Both the position numbers and the translations under genes were made by a program. The notes beneath the pieces are model-generated. The model worked only from the letters and a program-made list of their open reading frames with translations, ran no database searches and was not told the origin of the DNA. From Anaerostipes sp. (lineage in GTDB: Bacteria; Bacillota; Clostridia; Lachnospirales; Lachnospiraceae), in contig NZ_JAGZSD010000017.1 in the NCBI RefSeq assembly GCF_018381315.1, forward strand, positions 1 to 64,000: a DNA stretch of 64,000 nucleotides, in the 5' to 3' direction. Below are positions 16,190-24,564 of the stretch, one piece after another. Within the stretch, counting starts at the first letter, position 1; every line of letters begins with the position of its first letter.

Positions 16190-17599
16190 ATGTTAAAAAT
16201 GCTGAGAGACCTGGTACTGGAACCGTCCATCGTGGTCGGAGGCATCGTCTTTTTAGGTTTGGTGCTGCAGCGAAAAAGTCTGGAGACCACGGTAAAGGGG
16301 ACTCTTAAATCGGTCATAGGGTTTATGGTTATCCGGATCGGGGGAAATATCATCACAGAAAGTGTGGAACCTTTCGGCAGAATGTTTCAGTACGGATTTC
16401 ATGTTTCCGGAGTGATCCTGAGCGTGGAAGGCGCTGCAGGGATTGCGGTGGGCAGGTTCGGGATGGAGATTTCCGTCGTTATGCTGCTGGGGATGACGGT
16501 CAACCTGATTCTGGCAAGGATCACCAGATTCCGCTATGTGTTCGTGACCGGACACCAGACGCTGTTCATGGCAGGCATGATTGTCGTATGTATGAAAGGA
16601 GCAGGAATAAGCGGATGGATCTTTTATGCCATCGGGGCCCTGGCTCTTGGGATTATGATGGTATTTTCTCCTGCAATCCTGCAGAAATATACGAGGCAGA
16701 TCTGTAAAAATGACTCGGTGGCTTTGGGACATTTCGGCGGAAGCGCTTATTTTCTGTCCGCATGGCTGGGAGGAATATACGGAGAAAATTCCAAATCCAC
16801 AGAGGAGATGCACATCCCGAAAAAGCTGGCATTTTTGCGGGATTCTTCGGTTACCGTGTCCATTACGATGATTGTTATGTATGTCGTGGCGGCTCTGGCA
16901 TGCGGCAGCGAATTTGTAGAACAAAATCTGTCAGAAGGTAAAGATTATCTGGTCTATGCCATTGTCCAGGGCCTGACCTTTGCCGTGGGATTTACTGTGG
17001 TCATCACTGGTGTGCGCTGGTTTATCAATGAGATCGTGCCTGCGGTGAAAGGAATTGCGGATAACTGGATTCCCAATGCCAAACCGGCCGTAGACAGCCC
17101 TGTCGTCTTTCCGTATGCACCCAATGCCCTGATCGTGGGATTCATTTCGTCATTTTTGGGAGGGCTTATTTCCCTGGGGATCATGATTGCATGCAATCTC
17201 ACCGTGATCCTTCCGGGGGTCGTTCCTCACTTTTTCTGCGGGGCCACGGCAGGCGTCTATGGAAACTCTACAGGAGGAAGAAGGGGAGCGATTCTGGGCG
17301 GTTTTCTGAACGGAGTGCTGATTTCTTTTCTGCCGGTGATTTTTCTGCCGCATTTGGGGGAACTGGCAAATGCTTCTGTCACATTTCCGGATGCGGATAT
17401 GGGGTTTGCGGGAGCATTTCTGGGAGACTGGCTGAACCGGATCGGAAGCTACGGGACTCTGATCATCCTGATCGGCATTGTGATCATCATGATCCTGATC
17501 CCCGAAATGATGGATGACATGGAGGAAAACCAGGAGGAATGGTTTACGTTCGACACGGATGAGATCTTAAAAGAATCGAAAATGACAAATAAGAAATAA
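16190..17599 (+). CDS. PTS subunit IIC, UlaA family
   Basis: A 469-residue membrane permease with ten or more hydrophobic segments, of the UlaA (ascorbate-galactitol superfamily) type. Family landmarks are GFMVIRIGGNIITESVEPF near the N-terminus, the FVTGHQTLFMAGM stretch and PHFFCGATAGVYGNSTGGRRG. AGAGGG stands upstream of the ATG. Known members carry L-ascorbate, but related ones carry polyols and other sugars. Its operon has no ascorbate enzymes, so the substrate is open and could be one used by the hexitol genes just downstream. Confidence 0.87.
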   Translation: MLKMLRDLVLEPSIVVGGIVFLGLVLQRKSLETTVKGTLKSVIGFMVIRIGGNIITESVEPFGRMFQYGFHVSGVILSVEGAAGIAVGRFGMEISVVMLLGMTVNLILARITRFRYVFVTGHQTLFMAGMIVVCMKGAGISGWIFYAIGALALGIMMVFSPAILQKYTRQICKNDSVALGHFGGSAYFLSAWLGGIYGENSKSTEEMHIPKKLAFLRDSSVTVSITMIVMYVVAALACGSEFVEQNLSEGKDYLVYAIVQGLTFAVGFTVVITGVRWFINEIVPAVKGIADNWIPNAKPAVDSPVVFPYAPNALIVGFISSFLGGLISLGIMIACNLTVILPGVVPHFFCGATAGVYGNSTGGRRGAILGGFLNGVLISFLPVIFLPHLGELANASVTFPDADMGFAGAFLGDWLNRIGSYGTLIILIGIVIIMILIPEMMDDMEENQEEWFTFDTDEILKESKMTNKK

Positions 17600-17603
17600 C
17601 AGA

Positions 17604-17643
17604 GAAAAGCGGGGATCTGCGCCGGGCAGATCTCCGCTTTTCC
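17604..17643 (+). terminator. Terminator after the ascorbate-type PTS
   Basis: GAAAAGCGGGGATCTGC (17604-17620) pairs with GCAGATCTCCGCTTTTC (17626-17642). The T-run is part of the stem. The 17644-17730 gap holds a -10-like TATACT (17695-17700) and CGGCA/TGCCG arms (17670-17688), a likely activator-dependent promoter for the next operon. Confidence 0.7.
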
Positions 17644-17730
17644 GCATTTCAGGAAATTAATTGGTATGGCGGCAGCTTTCTTATGCCGGTAGACTATACT
17701 TATCAGATAACAGAAAAGGAGGAAAGTATT

Positions 17731-19341
17731 ATGTTAATTTCAGCAATCTTAGTTGCGCTGATCGCCATTGGAAGCCAGTGGTGGTTCAGCCACACAATCA
17801 CCCGTACCTGGCTGTACCCGATCTGGGCGGGCTTCCTTGTAGCAGTGGCTATGGGGGAACCGGTTCTTGGAATGAAGGCCGCAGCCTATATCCAGCTTAC
17901 ATACCTTGGATGGATCACAGCCGGAGGCACTATGCCGGGCAACCTGATGGTGGCCGGAGTGTTCGGAACGGCCCTGACCATCATTTCCGGGGCATCCCCG
18001 AATCTGGCGCCGACCTTTGCGGTGCCGTTCAGCCTGCTGGGAATCCTGATCAACCAGGCCTATATGACCATCAACAGTTTTTGGGTACATAAGGCAGATC
18101 AGTATTTGGAGAAGGGCAACATCCGCGGATTGAGGCTTATGAATTATCTGCCGTCCGGGATCACTGCCACAGTCCTCTACGGAATTCCGGCATTTGCCCT
18201 CGTGTATTTCGGAGGAGATTTTGCAACCAACGCCTTAAAGGCAATACCGGAGCCGATGATCGCAGCATTGAATGTGGTCGGAGCACTGATGCCGGCACTT
18301 GGAATCGCAATGCTTTTAAGCTTTCTCGGCAAAAAGAAGATCGTTGCGTTTTTCTTCATCGGTTATTTCCTGACTATCTACGCAAAAATCGACACCATGG
18401 CGGTAACTGTATTTGCGGCGGCAGTGGCAGTCCTGATCTATCTTTTCACAGGAAAATCAGAACAGGCTGAAGAGGCGGAACAAATTGAAACAGTTTCCGC
18501 AGAGGAAAACGATGTGCAGACCGGCGGCAAGAAACTTTTGAAAAAGGATCTGGTCAAACATTTTCTTCTCGGATATTCCAGCGAGACCTGTTATAACTAC
18601 GAGCGTCTCCAGGCACTGGGTACTGCCAATGCCATGGTGCCCATCGTGAGAAGACTCTATGAGACAAAGGAACAGCAGGCAAAAGCGTTAAAGAAATATA
18701 TGGTATTCTTCAACACGGAGCCTTCATGGATCGGAACCGTCATTCACGGTGTTACTGCATCTATGGAAGAACAGTCTGCCAACGGAGCGGACATTGACGC
18801 AGAGGATATCAATGCGGTGCGTACAGGATTAATGGGACCGATGGCGGGAATCGGAGATACAGTTTCTCAGGGAATCGCTTATCCGATCTTAGCCGGAATC
18901 GCCTGCAGCCTGGCGCTGGCCGGAAATATAGCCGGACCGATCCTGTTTGAGGTGGCATACAAAGTTCTGATGATCGGTATGGGATATGCCATGTATATGA
19001 TGGGATATAAGCAGGGAAAAAGCGCCATTGTCAGAATTTTAAGCGCAGGAACCTTAAACAGAATTACGGAAGCGTTCAGCATTGTCGGACTGATGGTTGT
19101 GGGGAATATGGCTGCTACCAGAGTCAATATCAAGACTCCGATCGCATTTAAAGTCGGAGAGGTTGGAATCAACCTTCAGAATATCTTAAACTCTCTGCTT
19201 CCCGGAATGCTGCCTCTGATCGCAACGCTGCTTGTGTGGAAACTCCTGAGCAAGAAAGTGAAGCCGACCTACATTATCGTGATTATTTTTGTGGTAGGTG
19301 TTATCACATCCCTGATCGGCCTGCTGGCCGTGGCATCATAG
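17731..19341 (+). CDS. Fused PTS mannose-family IIC-IID permease
   Basis: A 536-residue protein joining the two membrane subunits of a mannose/fructose/sorbose-type PTS. Residues 1-240 are IIC (WYPIWAGFL-like region, LGMKAAAYIQLTYLG, GGTMPGNL). Residues about 241-267 form an acidic linker rich in Glu and Gln. Residues 268-536 are IID (LLGYSSETCYNYERLQALG, FFNTEPSWIGTVIHG, GLMGPMAGIGDTV, ending in hydrophobic segments). These subunits are normally separate genes, ManY and ManZ. ATG 17731 has AAGGAGG ten bases upstream; the longer frame to 17683 lacks a site. IIA and IIB are encoded at 19360 and 22099. Confidence 0.88.
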   Translation: MLISAILVALIAIGSQWWFSHTITRTWLYPIWAGFLVAVAMGEPVLGMKAAAYIQLTYLGWITAGGTMPGNLMVAGVFGTALTIISGASPNLAPTFAVPFSLLGILINQAYMTINSFWVHKADQYLEKGNIRGLRLMNYLPSGITATVLYGIPAFALVYFGGDFATNALKAIPEPMIAALNVVGALMPALGIAMLLSFLGKKKIVAFFFIGYFLTIYAKIDTMAVTVFAAAVAVLIYLFTGKSEQAEEAEQIETVSAEENDVQTGGKKLLKKDLVKHFLLGYSSETCYNYERLQALGTANAMVPIVRRLYETKEQQAKALKKYMVFFNTEPSWIGTVIHGVTASMEEQSANGADIDAEDINAVRTGLMGPMAGIGDTVSQGIAYPILAGIACSLALAGNIAGPILFEVAYKVLMIGMGYAMYMMGYKQGKSAIVRILSAGTLNRITEAFSIVGLMVVGNMAATRVNIKTPIAFKVGEVGINLQNILNSLLPGMLPLIATLLVWKLLSKKVKPTYIIVIIFVVGVITSLIGLLAVAS

Positions 19342-19359
19342 CAGACGGAGGAATGAGAT

Positions 19360-19767
19360 ATGGTTGGAGTTTTATTGATCAGTCACGGACTGCTCTGCCA
19401 GGGACTTATGGACAGCGTCTCCATGGTGGCAGGAACCATCGGGCAGTCAGAATGTATTTCTCTGAAGCCGGGGCAGGATCCCGGAGAGTTCAAGGAAAAA
19501 GTGAGACAGGCAGTGGAAGAACTGGACACCGGCATGGGCGTCCTTGTGCTGACCGACCTTTTAGGCGGGACCCCTTTTAACAGCATCGCCATGCTGTGCC
19601 GGGACTATCCGGCGGCAGTTATCACCGGTGCCAACATGGCAATGGGGATCGCCGCAGCACTTCAGAGGGAGGAGGACACAACTCTCTCAGAACTTGCAGA
19701 GATCTGTGAACAGGCGGGACATGACGGCATAAAGAGGCTGGACATTCAGGAGAAAGGAACGGCATAA
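19360..19767 (+). CDS. PTS mannose-family subunit IIA
   Basis: A 135-residue soluble IIA protein of the ManX N-domain type. The phospho-histidine is in LLISHGLLCQG, and the fold shows VLVLTDLLGGTPFNSIAML. It starts 18 bases after the IIC-IID gene, behind GGAGG, and ends two bases before the first GatD-like dehydrogenase, so it is part of one operon. Confidence 0.88.
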   Translation: MVGVLLISHGLLCQGLMDSVSMVAGTIGQSECISLKPGQDPGEFKEKVRQAVEELDTGMGVLVLTDLLGGTPFNSIAMLCRDYPAAVITGANMAMGIAAALQREEDTTLSELAEICEQAGHDGIKRLDIQEKGTA

Positions 19768-19769
19768 AA

Positions 19770-20819
19770 ATGAAAGCAGTGAGACTAAATAAAATCGGAG
19801 ATTTCAGAATGGAAGAAGTGCCCCTTCCAAAGATAAAGGGGGAAGAACTCCTTGTGAAGGTGGAAGCCTGCGGAATCTGCGGCTCCGACCTTCCCAGGGT
19901 ATTTGAACTGGGAGCCCACGTACACCCTATCACTATAGGACATGAGTTCGCGGGAACGATCGTAAAAGCAGCAAAGGAAGAGGACCAGGAACTGGTAGGG
20001 AAGACGGCAGCCGTCTTCCCGCTGATCCCATGCGGAGAGTGCGAATTTTGTAAAACCGGGCACTACGCCCAGTGTACAGATTATAACTATCTGGGGTCCA
20101 GATGTGACGGCGGGTTTGCAGAGTACTGCGTGATCCCTTCCCGCTGGAATCTGGTATTTTCTGAAAATCAGGAAGTGACAAAGGAAGAACTGAGTCTGGT
20201 GGAACCGGCCACAGTGGCACAGCATGCGGTGAGAAGAGCAGAAATCAGGGCAGGACAGACCATTGCCATCTTCGGGGCAGGACCCATCGGCATCATGGCA
20301 GCACGCTGGGCAGAACTTTTCGGCGCCGGGAAAGTGGTATTGTTTGATATAAACGAAGAGAAAATTGAATTTGCCAGAGAGCGGGGGCTGACGATCCTGA
20401 ACTCTATGGAAGAAGATCCAAAAGATGCACTCGTAAGAGTGACGGGCACGGATCATGTGGATGCGGTCATCGAGGGAACCGGGACTTCTGCGGCTCTTAA
20501 CCAGGCAGTAGAAATTGTAAGAACTTTTGGCAAGATCGCCATGCTCGGAAATCCCCACAGGGATACTTCTTTAAAGCTTGCAAATCATAGCAGCATCCTG
20601 AGAAAAGAAGTCGACATAAAAGGCGTATGGAATTCTTATTACGCACAGATGCCGCTTAATGAGTGGCAGTATACGGCAGAGATGATCGATGCGCGCAGGC
20701 TCAAGGTAAATGACCTGATTACTCATACGTCCGGTTTGGAGCATTTAAGCGAGCTGTTTGAGCAGATTTATCATAAAGAAATCACGATCTGCAAGGCAAT
20801 TTACAGCTCTAAGGCCTGA
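19770..20819 (+). CDS. Zinc-dependent polyol-phosphate dehydrogenase, GatD-like (first copy)
   Basis: A 349-residue medium-chain dehydrogenase of the galactitol-1-phosphate 5-dehydrogenase group. Catalytic zinc region CGICGSDLPR and GHEFAG, structural zinc cysteines in PCGECEFCKTGHYAQC, and the nucleotide motif FGAGPIGIMAAR are all intact. It starts two bases after the IIA gene. It resembles the dehydrogenase at 22586-23626 closely along its length. Expected role is oxidation of an imported hexitol phosphate to a ketose phosphate. The specific hexitol is unknown, since the paired enzymes point to allulose or 3-hexulose phosphates and not tagatose. Confidence 0.85.
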   Translation: MKAVRLNKIGDFRMEEVPLPKIKGEELLVKVEACGICGSDLPRVFELGAHVHPITIGHEFAGTIVKAAKEEDQELVGKTAAVFPLIPCGECEFCKTGHYAQCTDYNYLGSRCDGGFAEYCVIPSRWNLVFSENQEVTKEELSLVEPATVAQHAVRRAEIRAGQTIAIFGAGPIGIMAARWAELFGAGKVVLFDINEEKIEFARERGLTILNSMEEDPKDALVRVTGTDHVDAVIEGTGTSAALNQAVEIVRTFGKIAMLGNPHRDTSLKLANHSSILRKEVDIKGVWNSYYAQMPLNEWQYTAEMIDARRLKVNDLITHTSGLEHLSELFEQIYHKEITICKAIYSSKA

Positions 20820-20837
20820 GAGAAAGGAGACGATTTT

Positions 20838-21512
20838 GTGAAAGAGAAATTTGCTGTCTCCCTGATGTGCATGGACTTTCTGAACGTCGGGGAACAGATA
20901 AACATATTAAATGACTGGGTGGGAATGTACCATGTGGACATCATGGATGGCCACTACTGTAAAAATATTACCCTGTCGCCGGACCTGGTAAAAAGTTTTA
21001 AGAAGGTTGCCAAAGTCCCGCTGGACGTACACCTGATGACAACCAACCCGGAGGACTGGATCGGCCCTGTGGCAGAGGCGGGTGCGGATATTATATCGCT
21101 GCACGCTGAGACCATCAACGGACAGGCATTCCGCCTGTACAACAAGATTGAGGAAATGGGTTTAAAGACGGGGCTTGTTTTAAACCCGGCGACTCCTCTT
21201 TCAGAGGCGGCACATTATCTGAACCGGATCGACCTGCTGACTATTATGACCGTGGATGTAGGCTTTGCGGGACAGCCGTTTATTGAAGAAATGCTCGGCA
21301 AAATCCGGGAGGCAAAGCAGCTCAGGGAAGAAAAGGGATATCATTATCAGATACAGATTGATGGTTCCTGTAAGTCTTCTACATTTAAAAAATTGGCCGA
21401 GGCAGGGGCAGACATTTTGATTCTTGGAAGCTCAGGGCTGTTCGGACTGGACAAAGACTTAAAGAAAGCCTGTATGAAAATGACAGAAAATTATAAAGCG
21501 GCGCTGGGATAA
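20838..21512 (+). CDS. alsE: D-allulose-6-phosphate 3-epimerase-like protein
   Basis: A 224-residue ribulose-phosphate 3-epimerase-fold barrel. It matches E. coli AlsE better than Rpe: SLMCMDFL, HVDIMDGHYCKNITLSP, SLHAETINGQAFRL, MTVDVGFAGQPFIEEML and IQIDGSCKSSTF. The metal and catalytic residues (His and Asp of HVDIMDGH, His of SLHAET, Asp of QIDGS) are present. AlsE turns D-allulose 6-phosphate into D-fructose 6-phosphate. GTG 20838 is the start, with AAAGGAGA ahead. Its place between a GatD-like dehydrogenase and a hexulose-phosphate isomerase supports a hexitol-to-fructose-6-phosphate route. Confidence 0.8.
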   Translation: MKEKFAVSLMCMDFLNVGEQINILNDWVGMYHVDIMDGHYCKNITLSPDLVKSFKKVAKVPLDVHLMTTNPEDWIGPVAEAGADIISLHAETINGQAFRLYNKIEEMGLKTGLVLNPATPLSEAAHYLNRIDLLTIMTVDVGFAGQPFIEEMLGKIREAKQLREEKGYHYQIQIDGSCKSSTFKKLAEAGADILILGSSGLFGLDKDLKKACMKMTENYKAALG

Positions 21513-21525
21513 CAGGGAGGATACA

Positions 21526-22086
21526 GTGGAATATAAAGATTTTAAAGAATTGATTCTGGGAGAACTGGACCAGTCACTGGCGGCAGTGGACGGGCAGGAG
21601 GTCCGGGCGCTGACAGAGATGGTGCTTAACGCGGAAAAGATATTTGTCACAGGCGTCGGGAGAGTATTTATGATGATGGAGGCTTTTGCCAAGAGGCTGA
21701 ATCATCTGGGAATCGATGCATTTTGTGTAGGAGATGTGAATGAGCCCGCGATCACGGAGAAAGATGTACTGATCGCCGGCTCCGGCTCAGGGGAGAGCCT
21801 GATTCCTCTGGGACTTGCAAAAAAGGCAAAGCAGTTTGGTGCGTCAGTGATCCATATCGGTTCCAATGCGGAAAGCTCCATGGCATCTTATGAGGATCTG
21901 TTCGTGAGAATTCCCTGCCGGACGAAGCTTGGCCTGCCGGACGAGATCGGCTCCGCACAGATTATGAGCAGCCTGTTTGAGCAGAGTCTTCTTCTGCTTT
22001 TGGATGCGGCGGCACTGATGATCATGCAGGAAAAAGAAATTGATGACGTGGATTCTCTGTGGGAGAAGCACGCAAACCTGGAATAG
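21526..22086 (+). CDS. SIS-domain isomerase, 6-phospho-3-hexuloisomerase-like
   Basis: A 186-residue single SIS-domain protein of the HxlB/PHI type, which converts D-arabino-3-hexulose 6-phosphate into fructose 6-phosphate. Seen are FVTGVGRVFMMMEAFAKRL, the phosphosugar loop AGSGSGESLIPL, and the C-terminal GSAQIMSSLFEQSLLLLLDA pattern. GTG 21526 follows GGGAGG. Its usual partner in the ribulose monophosphate pathway, hexulose-6-phosphate synthase, is absent. Here it stands among PTS and dehydrogenase genes, so it may handle a 3-ketohexose phosphate made by a dehydrogenase. AgaS-like or other SIS functions are alternatives. Confidence 0.75.
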   Translation: MEYKDFKELILGELDQSLAAVDGQEVRALTEMVLNAEKIFVTGVGRVFMMMEAFAKRLNHLGIDAFCVGDVNEPAITEKDVLIAGSGSGESLIPLGLAKKAKQFGASVIHIGSNAESSMASYEDLFVRIPCRTKLGLPDEIGSAQIMSSLFEQSLLLLLDAAALMIMQEKEIDDVDSLWEKHANLE

Positions 22087-22098
22087 GAGGAAACAAAG

Positions 22099-22569
22099 AT
22101 GGAACAATTATTGCTTGCGAGGGTAGACGACCGGCTGATTCATGGACAGGTGATGACCGCATGGATGAAGCTTCTGCCTGCAAAAGAAATATTGATCGCA
22201 GATGACAAAGTAGCAAAAGACCCGTTCATGACACAGGTACTGACTATGGCGGCTCCTGCAGGTGTAAAGGTGAAAGTCTGTTCTGTAGAAGAGGCTGCAA
22301 AAACGCTGAAAGACGGTCTGAAAGTCCCGTCCATCATGCTGGCAAAAACACCGCTTACCTATGAAAAAATTGTAGATCTGGGAGCTCATATCCCTGAAAT
22401 CAACATCGGAGGCATGGGAATCAGCGGCGAAAGGAAGACTTTGTATAAAAATATCGCAGCCGACCCGCAGGAGCGGGATGCCATCAGAAAGTTTCTGGAT
22501 CAGGGAATCCAGGTGAAGATTCAGGTAATACCTGCCGATAAGGTTGTGGATGTTGCCGGGCTTTTATAG
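22099..22569 (+). CDS. PTS mannose-family subunit IIB
   Basis: A 156-residue IIB protein of the mannose/fructose/sorbose family. The phospho-histidine is in VDDRLIHGQVMTAW, and INIGGMGISGERKTLYKNI matches the family's C-terminal half. It is separated from its IIA and IIC-IID partners by the dehydrogenase, epimerase and isomerase genes, but belongs to the same run with gaps of 12 and 16 bases. AGGAGG precedes ATG 22099. Confidence 0.88.
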   Translation: MEQLLLARVDDRLIHGQVMTAWMKLLPAKEILIADDKVAKDPFMTQVLTMAAPAGVKVKVCSVEEAAKTLKDGLKVPSIMLAKTPLTYEKIVDLGAHIPEINIGGMGISGERKTLYKNIAADPQERDAIRKFLDQGIQVKIQVIPADKVVDVAGLL

Positions 22570-22585
22570 AATGGGGGACACAGTG

Positions 22586-23626
22586 ATGAAAGCAATGAGA
22601 CTTCATGATATAGGGCAGTTTACACTGGACGAAGTGGAAGTTCCAAAGCCGCAGGGACGGGAGATCCTTGTGAAAGTGGAAGCCTGCGGCATATGCGGCT
22701 CCGACATTCCGAGAGTCTATGAGCTGGGGACAAAGGTTTATCCGGTAACCTTAGGACACGAATATGTAGGCACAGTAGTGAGTGTGGGAAGTGATGAGGA
22801 TCAGGAACTTATAGGCAAAACCGGAGCGGTCTACCCTGTGGTTCCGTGTATGGAATGCCCCAGCTGCCGGATCGGCCAGTACGCCCAGTGTGAGAACTAC
22901 AAAAATCTGGGTTCCAGAACAGACGGCGGATTTGCCGAGTACTGTCTGCTCCCTTCAAGAAAACACCTTGTATTTCCTGAAAATACAAAGGTCTCTGCTG
23001 AACAGCTGGCTCTTGTGGAACCTGCCTGTGTGGCCCTCCATGCGATCCGCAAAGGGGAGATAAAAGGCGGAGATACGGCAGTGATTTTCGGTGCAGGGCC
23101 CATCGGCATCCTGACGGCCCGCTGGTGCGGACTGTTCGGCATCCAGGCTGTATTGGTGGAGATCAGCACGGAAAAAACAGAGTTTGCCAGGGAAAAAGGG
23201 CTGAAAGTCATAAGTCCTGCGGACGGAGAGATCCCGGAACAGATCCGGGCAATAACCGGAGGACGCATGGCGGATGCGGTCATCGAGGGGACCGGAAGTT
23301 CTCCGGCCTGGAATCAGGCGGTGGAATGTTTAAAACCTTTTGGAATGCTGGTGCTCCTTGGAAATCCTCATCAGGACACGGTGCTGAAACTTGACAGCCA
23401 CAGCCAGATATTAAGGAAAGAATTACGGCTTACCGGCGTTTGGAATAATTACTATAATGACCTTCCGTTCAACGAATGGCAGTACACCGCGGACAGGATC
23501 GCCGATGAAAGTCTGAAAGTAGATGACCTGATCACCCACCGTGCCGGCCTTGACCACCTGAAGGAATTGTTTGACCAGATATATAACAGAGAAATAACCA
23601 TATGCAAGGCTGTCTGCCGGCCTTAA
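22586..23626 (+). CDS. Zinc-dependent polyol-phosphate dehydrogenase, GatD-like (second copy)
   Basis: A 346-residue GatD-like dehydrogenase. Catalytic zinc CGICGSDIPR with GHEYVG, structural zinc PCMECPSCRIGQYAQC and nucleotide motif FGAGPIGILTAR are intact. It is paralogous to the enzyme at 19770-20819, including the end LITHRAGLDHLKELFDQIYNREITICKA. ATG 22586 gives a length equal to GatD; the frame's extension to 22544 overlaps the IIB gene. It closes the operon. Two dehydrogenases in one operon suggest either two hexitol substrates or two oxidation positions, in line with two downstream isomerising enzymes. Confidence 0.85.
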   Translation: MKAMRLHDIGQFTLDEVEVPKPQGREILVKVEACGICGSDIPRVYELGTKVYPVTLGHEYVGTVVSVGSDEDQELIGKTGAVYPVVPCMECPSCRIGQYAQCENYKNLGSRTDGGFAEYCLLPSRKHLVFPENTKVSAEQLALVEPACVALHAIRKGEIKGGDTAVIFGAGPIGILTARWCGLFGIQAVLVEISTEKTEFAREKGLKVISPADGEIPEQIRAITGGRMADAVIEGTGSSPAWNQAVECLKPFGMLVLLGNPHQDTVLKLDSHSQILRKELRLTGVWNNYYNDLPFNEWQYTADRIADESLKVDDLITHRAGLDHLKELFDQIYNREITICKAVCRP

Positions 23627-23630
23627 AAAG

Positions 23631-23676
23631 AAAAGTCTGTATCACTTCTGTAGCTGGAGGATGGTACAGACTTTTT
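23631..23676 (+). terminator. Terminator after the hexitol operon
   Basis: AAAAGTCTGTA (23631-23641) pairs with TACAGACTTTT (23665-23675), then a further T. Confidence 0.8.
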
Positions 23677-23691
23677 GAGTGCATAGAGAAA

Positions 23692-23790
23692 TTATTTGCC
23701 TGTGGCAAATCGCATTTGGCGCGCAAAGTGAACAAGCCTCTCAAAGAGTGAGGGGTTGGGGAGATGAGGAGGCTCGCCCACTTTGTTTTT
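23692..23790 (+). other. Structured leader before the serine dehydratase genes
   Basis: A perfect hairpin ATTTGCC-TGT-GGCAAAT (23692-23708) is followed by nested arms: CAAAGTG (23724-23730) with CACTTTG (23779-23785), and inside it AGCCTC (23735-23740) with GAGGCT (23769-23774). TTTTT follows the outer arm. This looks like a branched RNA ending in a terminator-like tail 100 bases before sdaAB. I cannot match it to a known riboswitch. Confidence 0.4.
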
Positions 23791-23890
23791 GCATAGGAAA
23801 TTTTACTGTCTCCAAAGTCAGATGATTCATAAAAATAGAAAAACGAAACATACTGATGAAAAGTAAAAAACAAACAATGGAGATAAACTC

Positions 23891-24553
23891 ATGAATTTGT
23901 ACGACATTATGGGACCGGTCATGGTAGGCCCGTCCAGTTCCCACACGGCAGGGGCTGTCAGGATCGGCCTGATTTCCCGGAAACTTTTAGGGGAGAAGGT
24001 CCGAAAGGCCGAGATTTTATTTCACGGTTCCTTTTTTGCAACCGGAACCGGACACGGTACAGACCGTGCAGTTATCGCAGGACTTTTAGGAATGGCACAG
24101 GACGATCTGAGGATTCCGGACAGCTTTGAGCTTGCCCGGAAACAGGGAATGAAATGGACGTTTGGGAGAGCGTATTTGAAGGATGTTCATCCAAACAGTG
24201 TAAAGCTGTGCCTTACAGGGGAAAACGGAAGAAAACTTGAAATCGTGGCGAGCTCTCCCGGCGGCGGAAGAGTGGAAATCTGTCAGATGGATGGCCTTTC
24301 CACGTCTTTTTCGGGGGATATGCCTGTACTGATTGTCCACAACGAGGACAACCCCGGACATGTGGCCGCAGCTGCATCTCTGCTTGCAGGCGCAGGAATC
24401 AATATTGCGTCTATGAGACTTTCCAGAGACCGGAAAAACGGCAGTGCGGTCATGGTATTGGAATGTGACCAGAAGATACCGGAAAAAACGGTGAGACAGA
24501 TTGAAAATATGAAAGGAATCCAAAAAGCCGCCTGCCTGGCGGGCATGGATTGA
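23891..24553 (+). CDS. sdaAB: L-serine dehydratase, iron-sulfur-dependent, beta subunit
   Basis: With the alpha subunit it deaminates L-serine to pyruvate and ammonia using an oxygen-labile [4Fe-4S] cluster. The 220 residues start with YDIMGPVMVGPSSSHTAGA, the family signature, include the FHGSFFATGTGHGTDRA stretch, and end in an ACT domain (PVLIVHNEDNPGHVAAAA...) that probably binds serine. Length is normal for two-subunit Firmicute enzymes. GGAGAT lies upstream. sdaAA follows 11 bases later. Confidence 0.92.
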   Translation: MNLYDIMGPVMVGPSSSHTAGAVRIGLISRKLLGEKVRKAEILFHGSFFATGTGHGTDRAVIAGLLGMAQDDLRIPDSFELARKQGMKWTFGRAYLKDVHPNSVKLCLTGENGRKLEIVASSPGGGRVEICQMDGLSTSFSGDMPVLIVHNEDNPGHVAAAASLLAGAGINIASMRLSRDRKNGSAVMVLECDQKIPEKTVRQIENMKGIQKAACLAGMD

Positions 24554-24564
24554 GGTGAAGGAAA

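Noticed and set aside
19785..20558. 257-codon open frame opposite the first GatD-like gene
   Set aside because: Antisense shadow of a conserved dehydrogenase gene with improbable composition.
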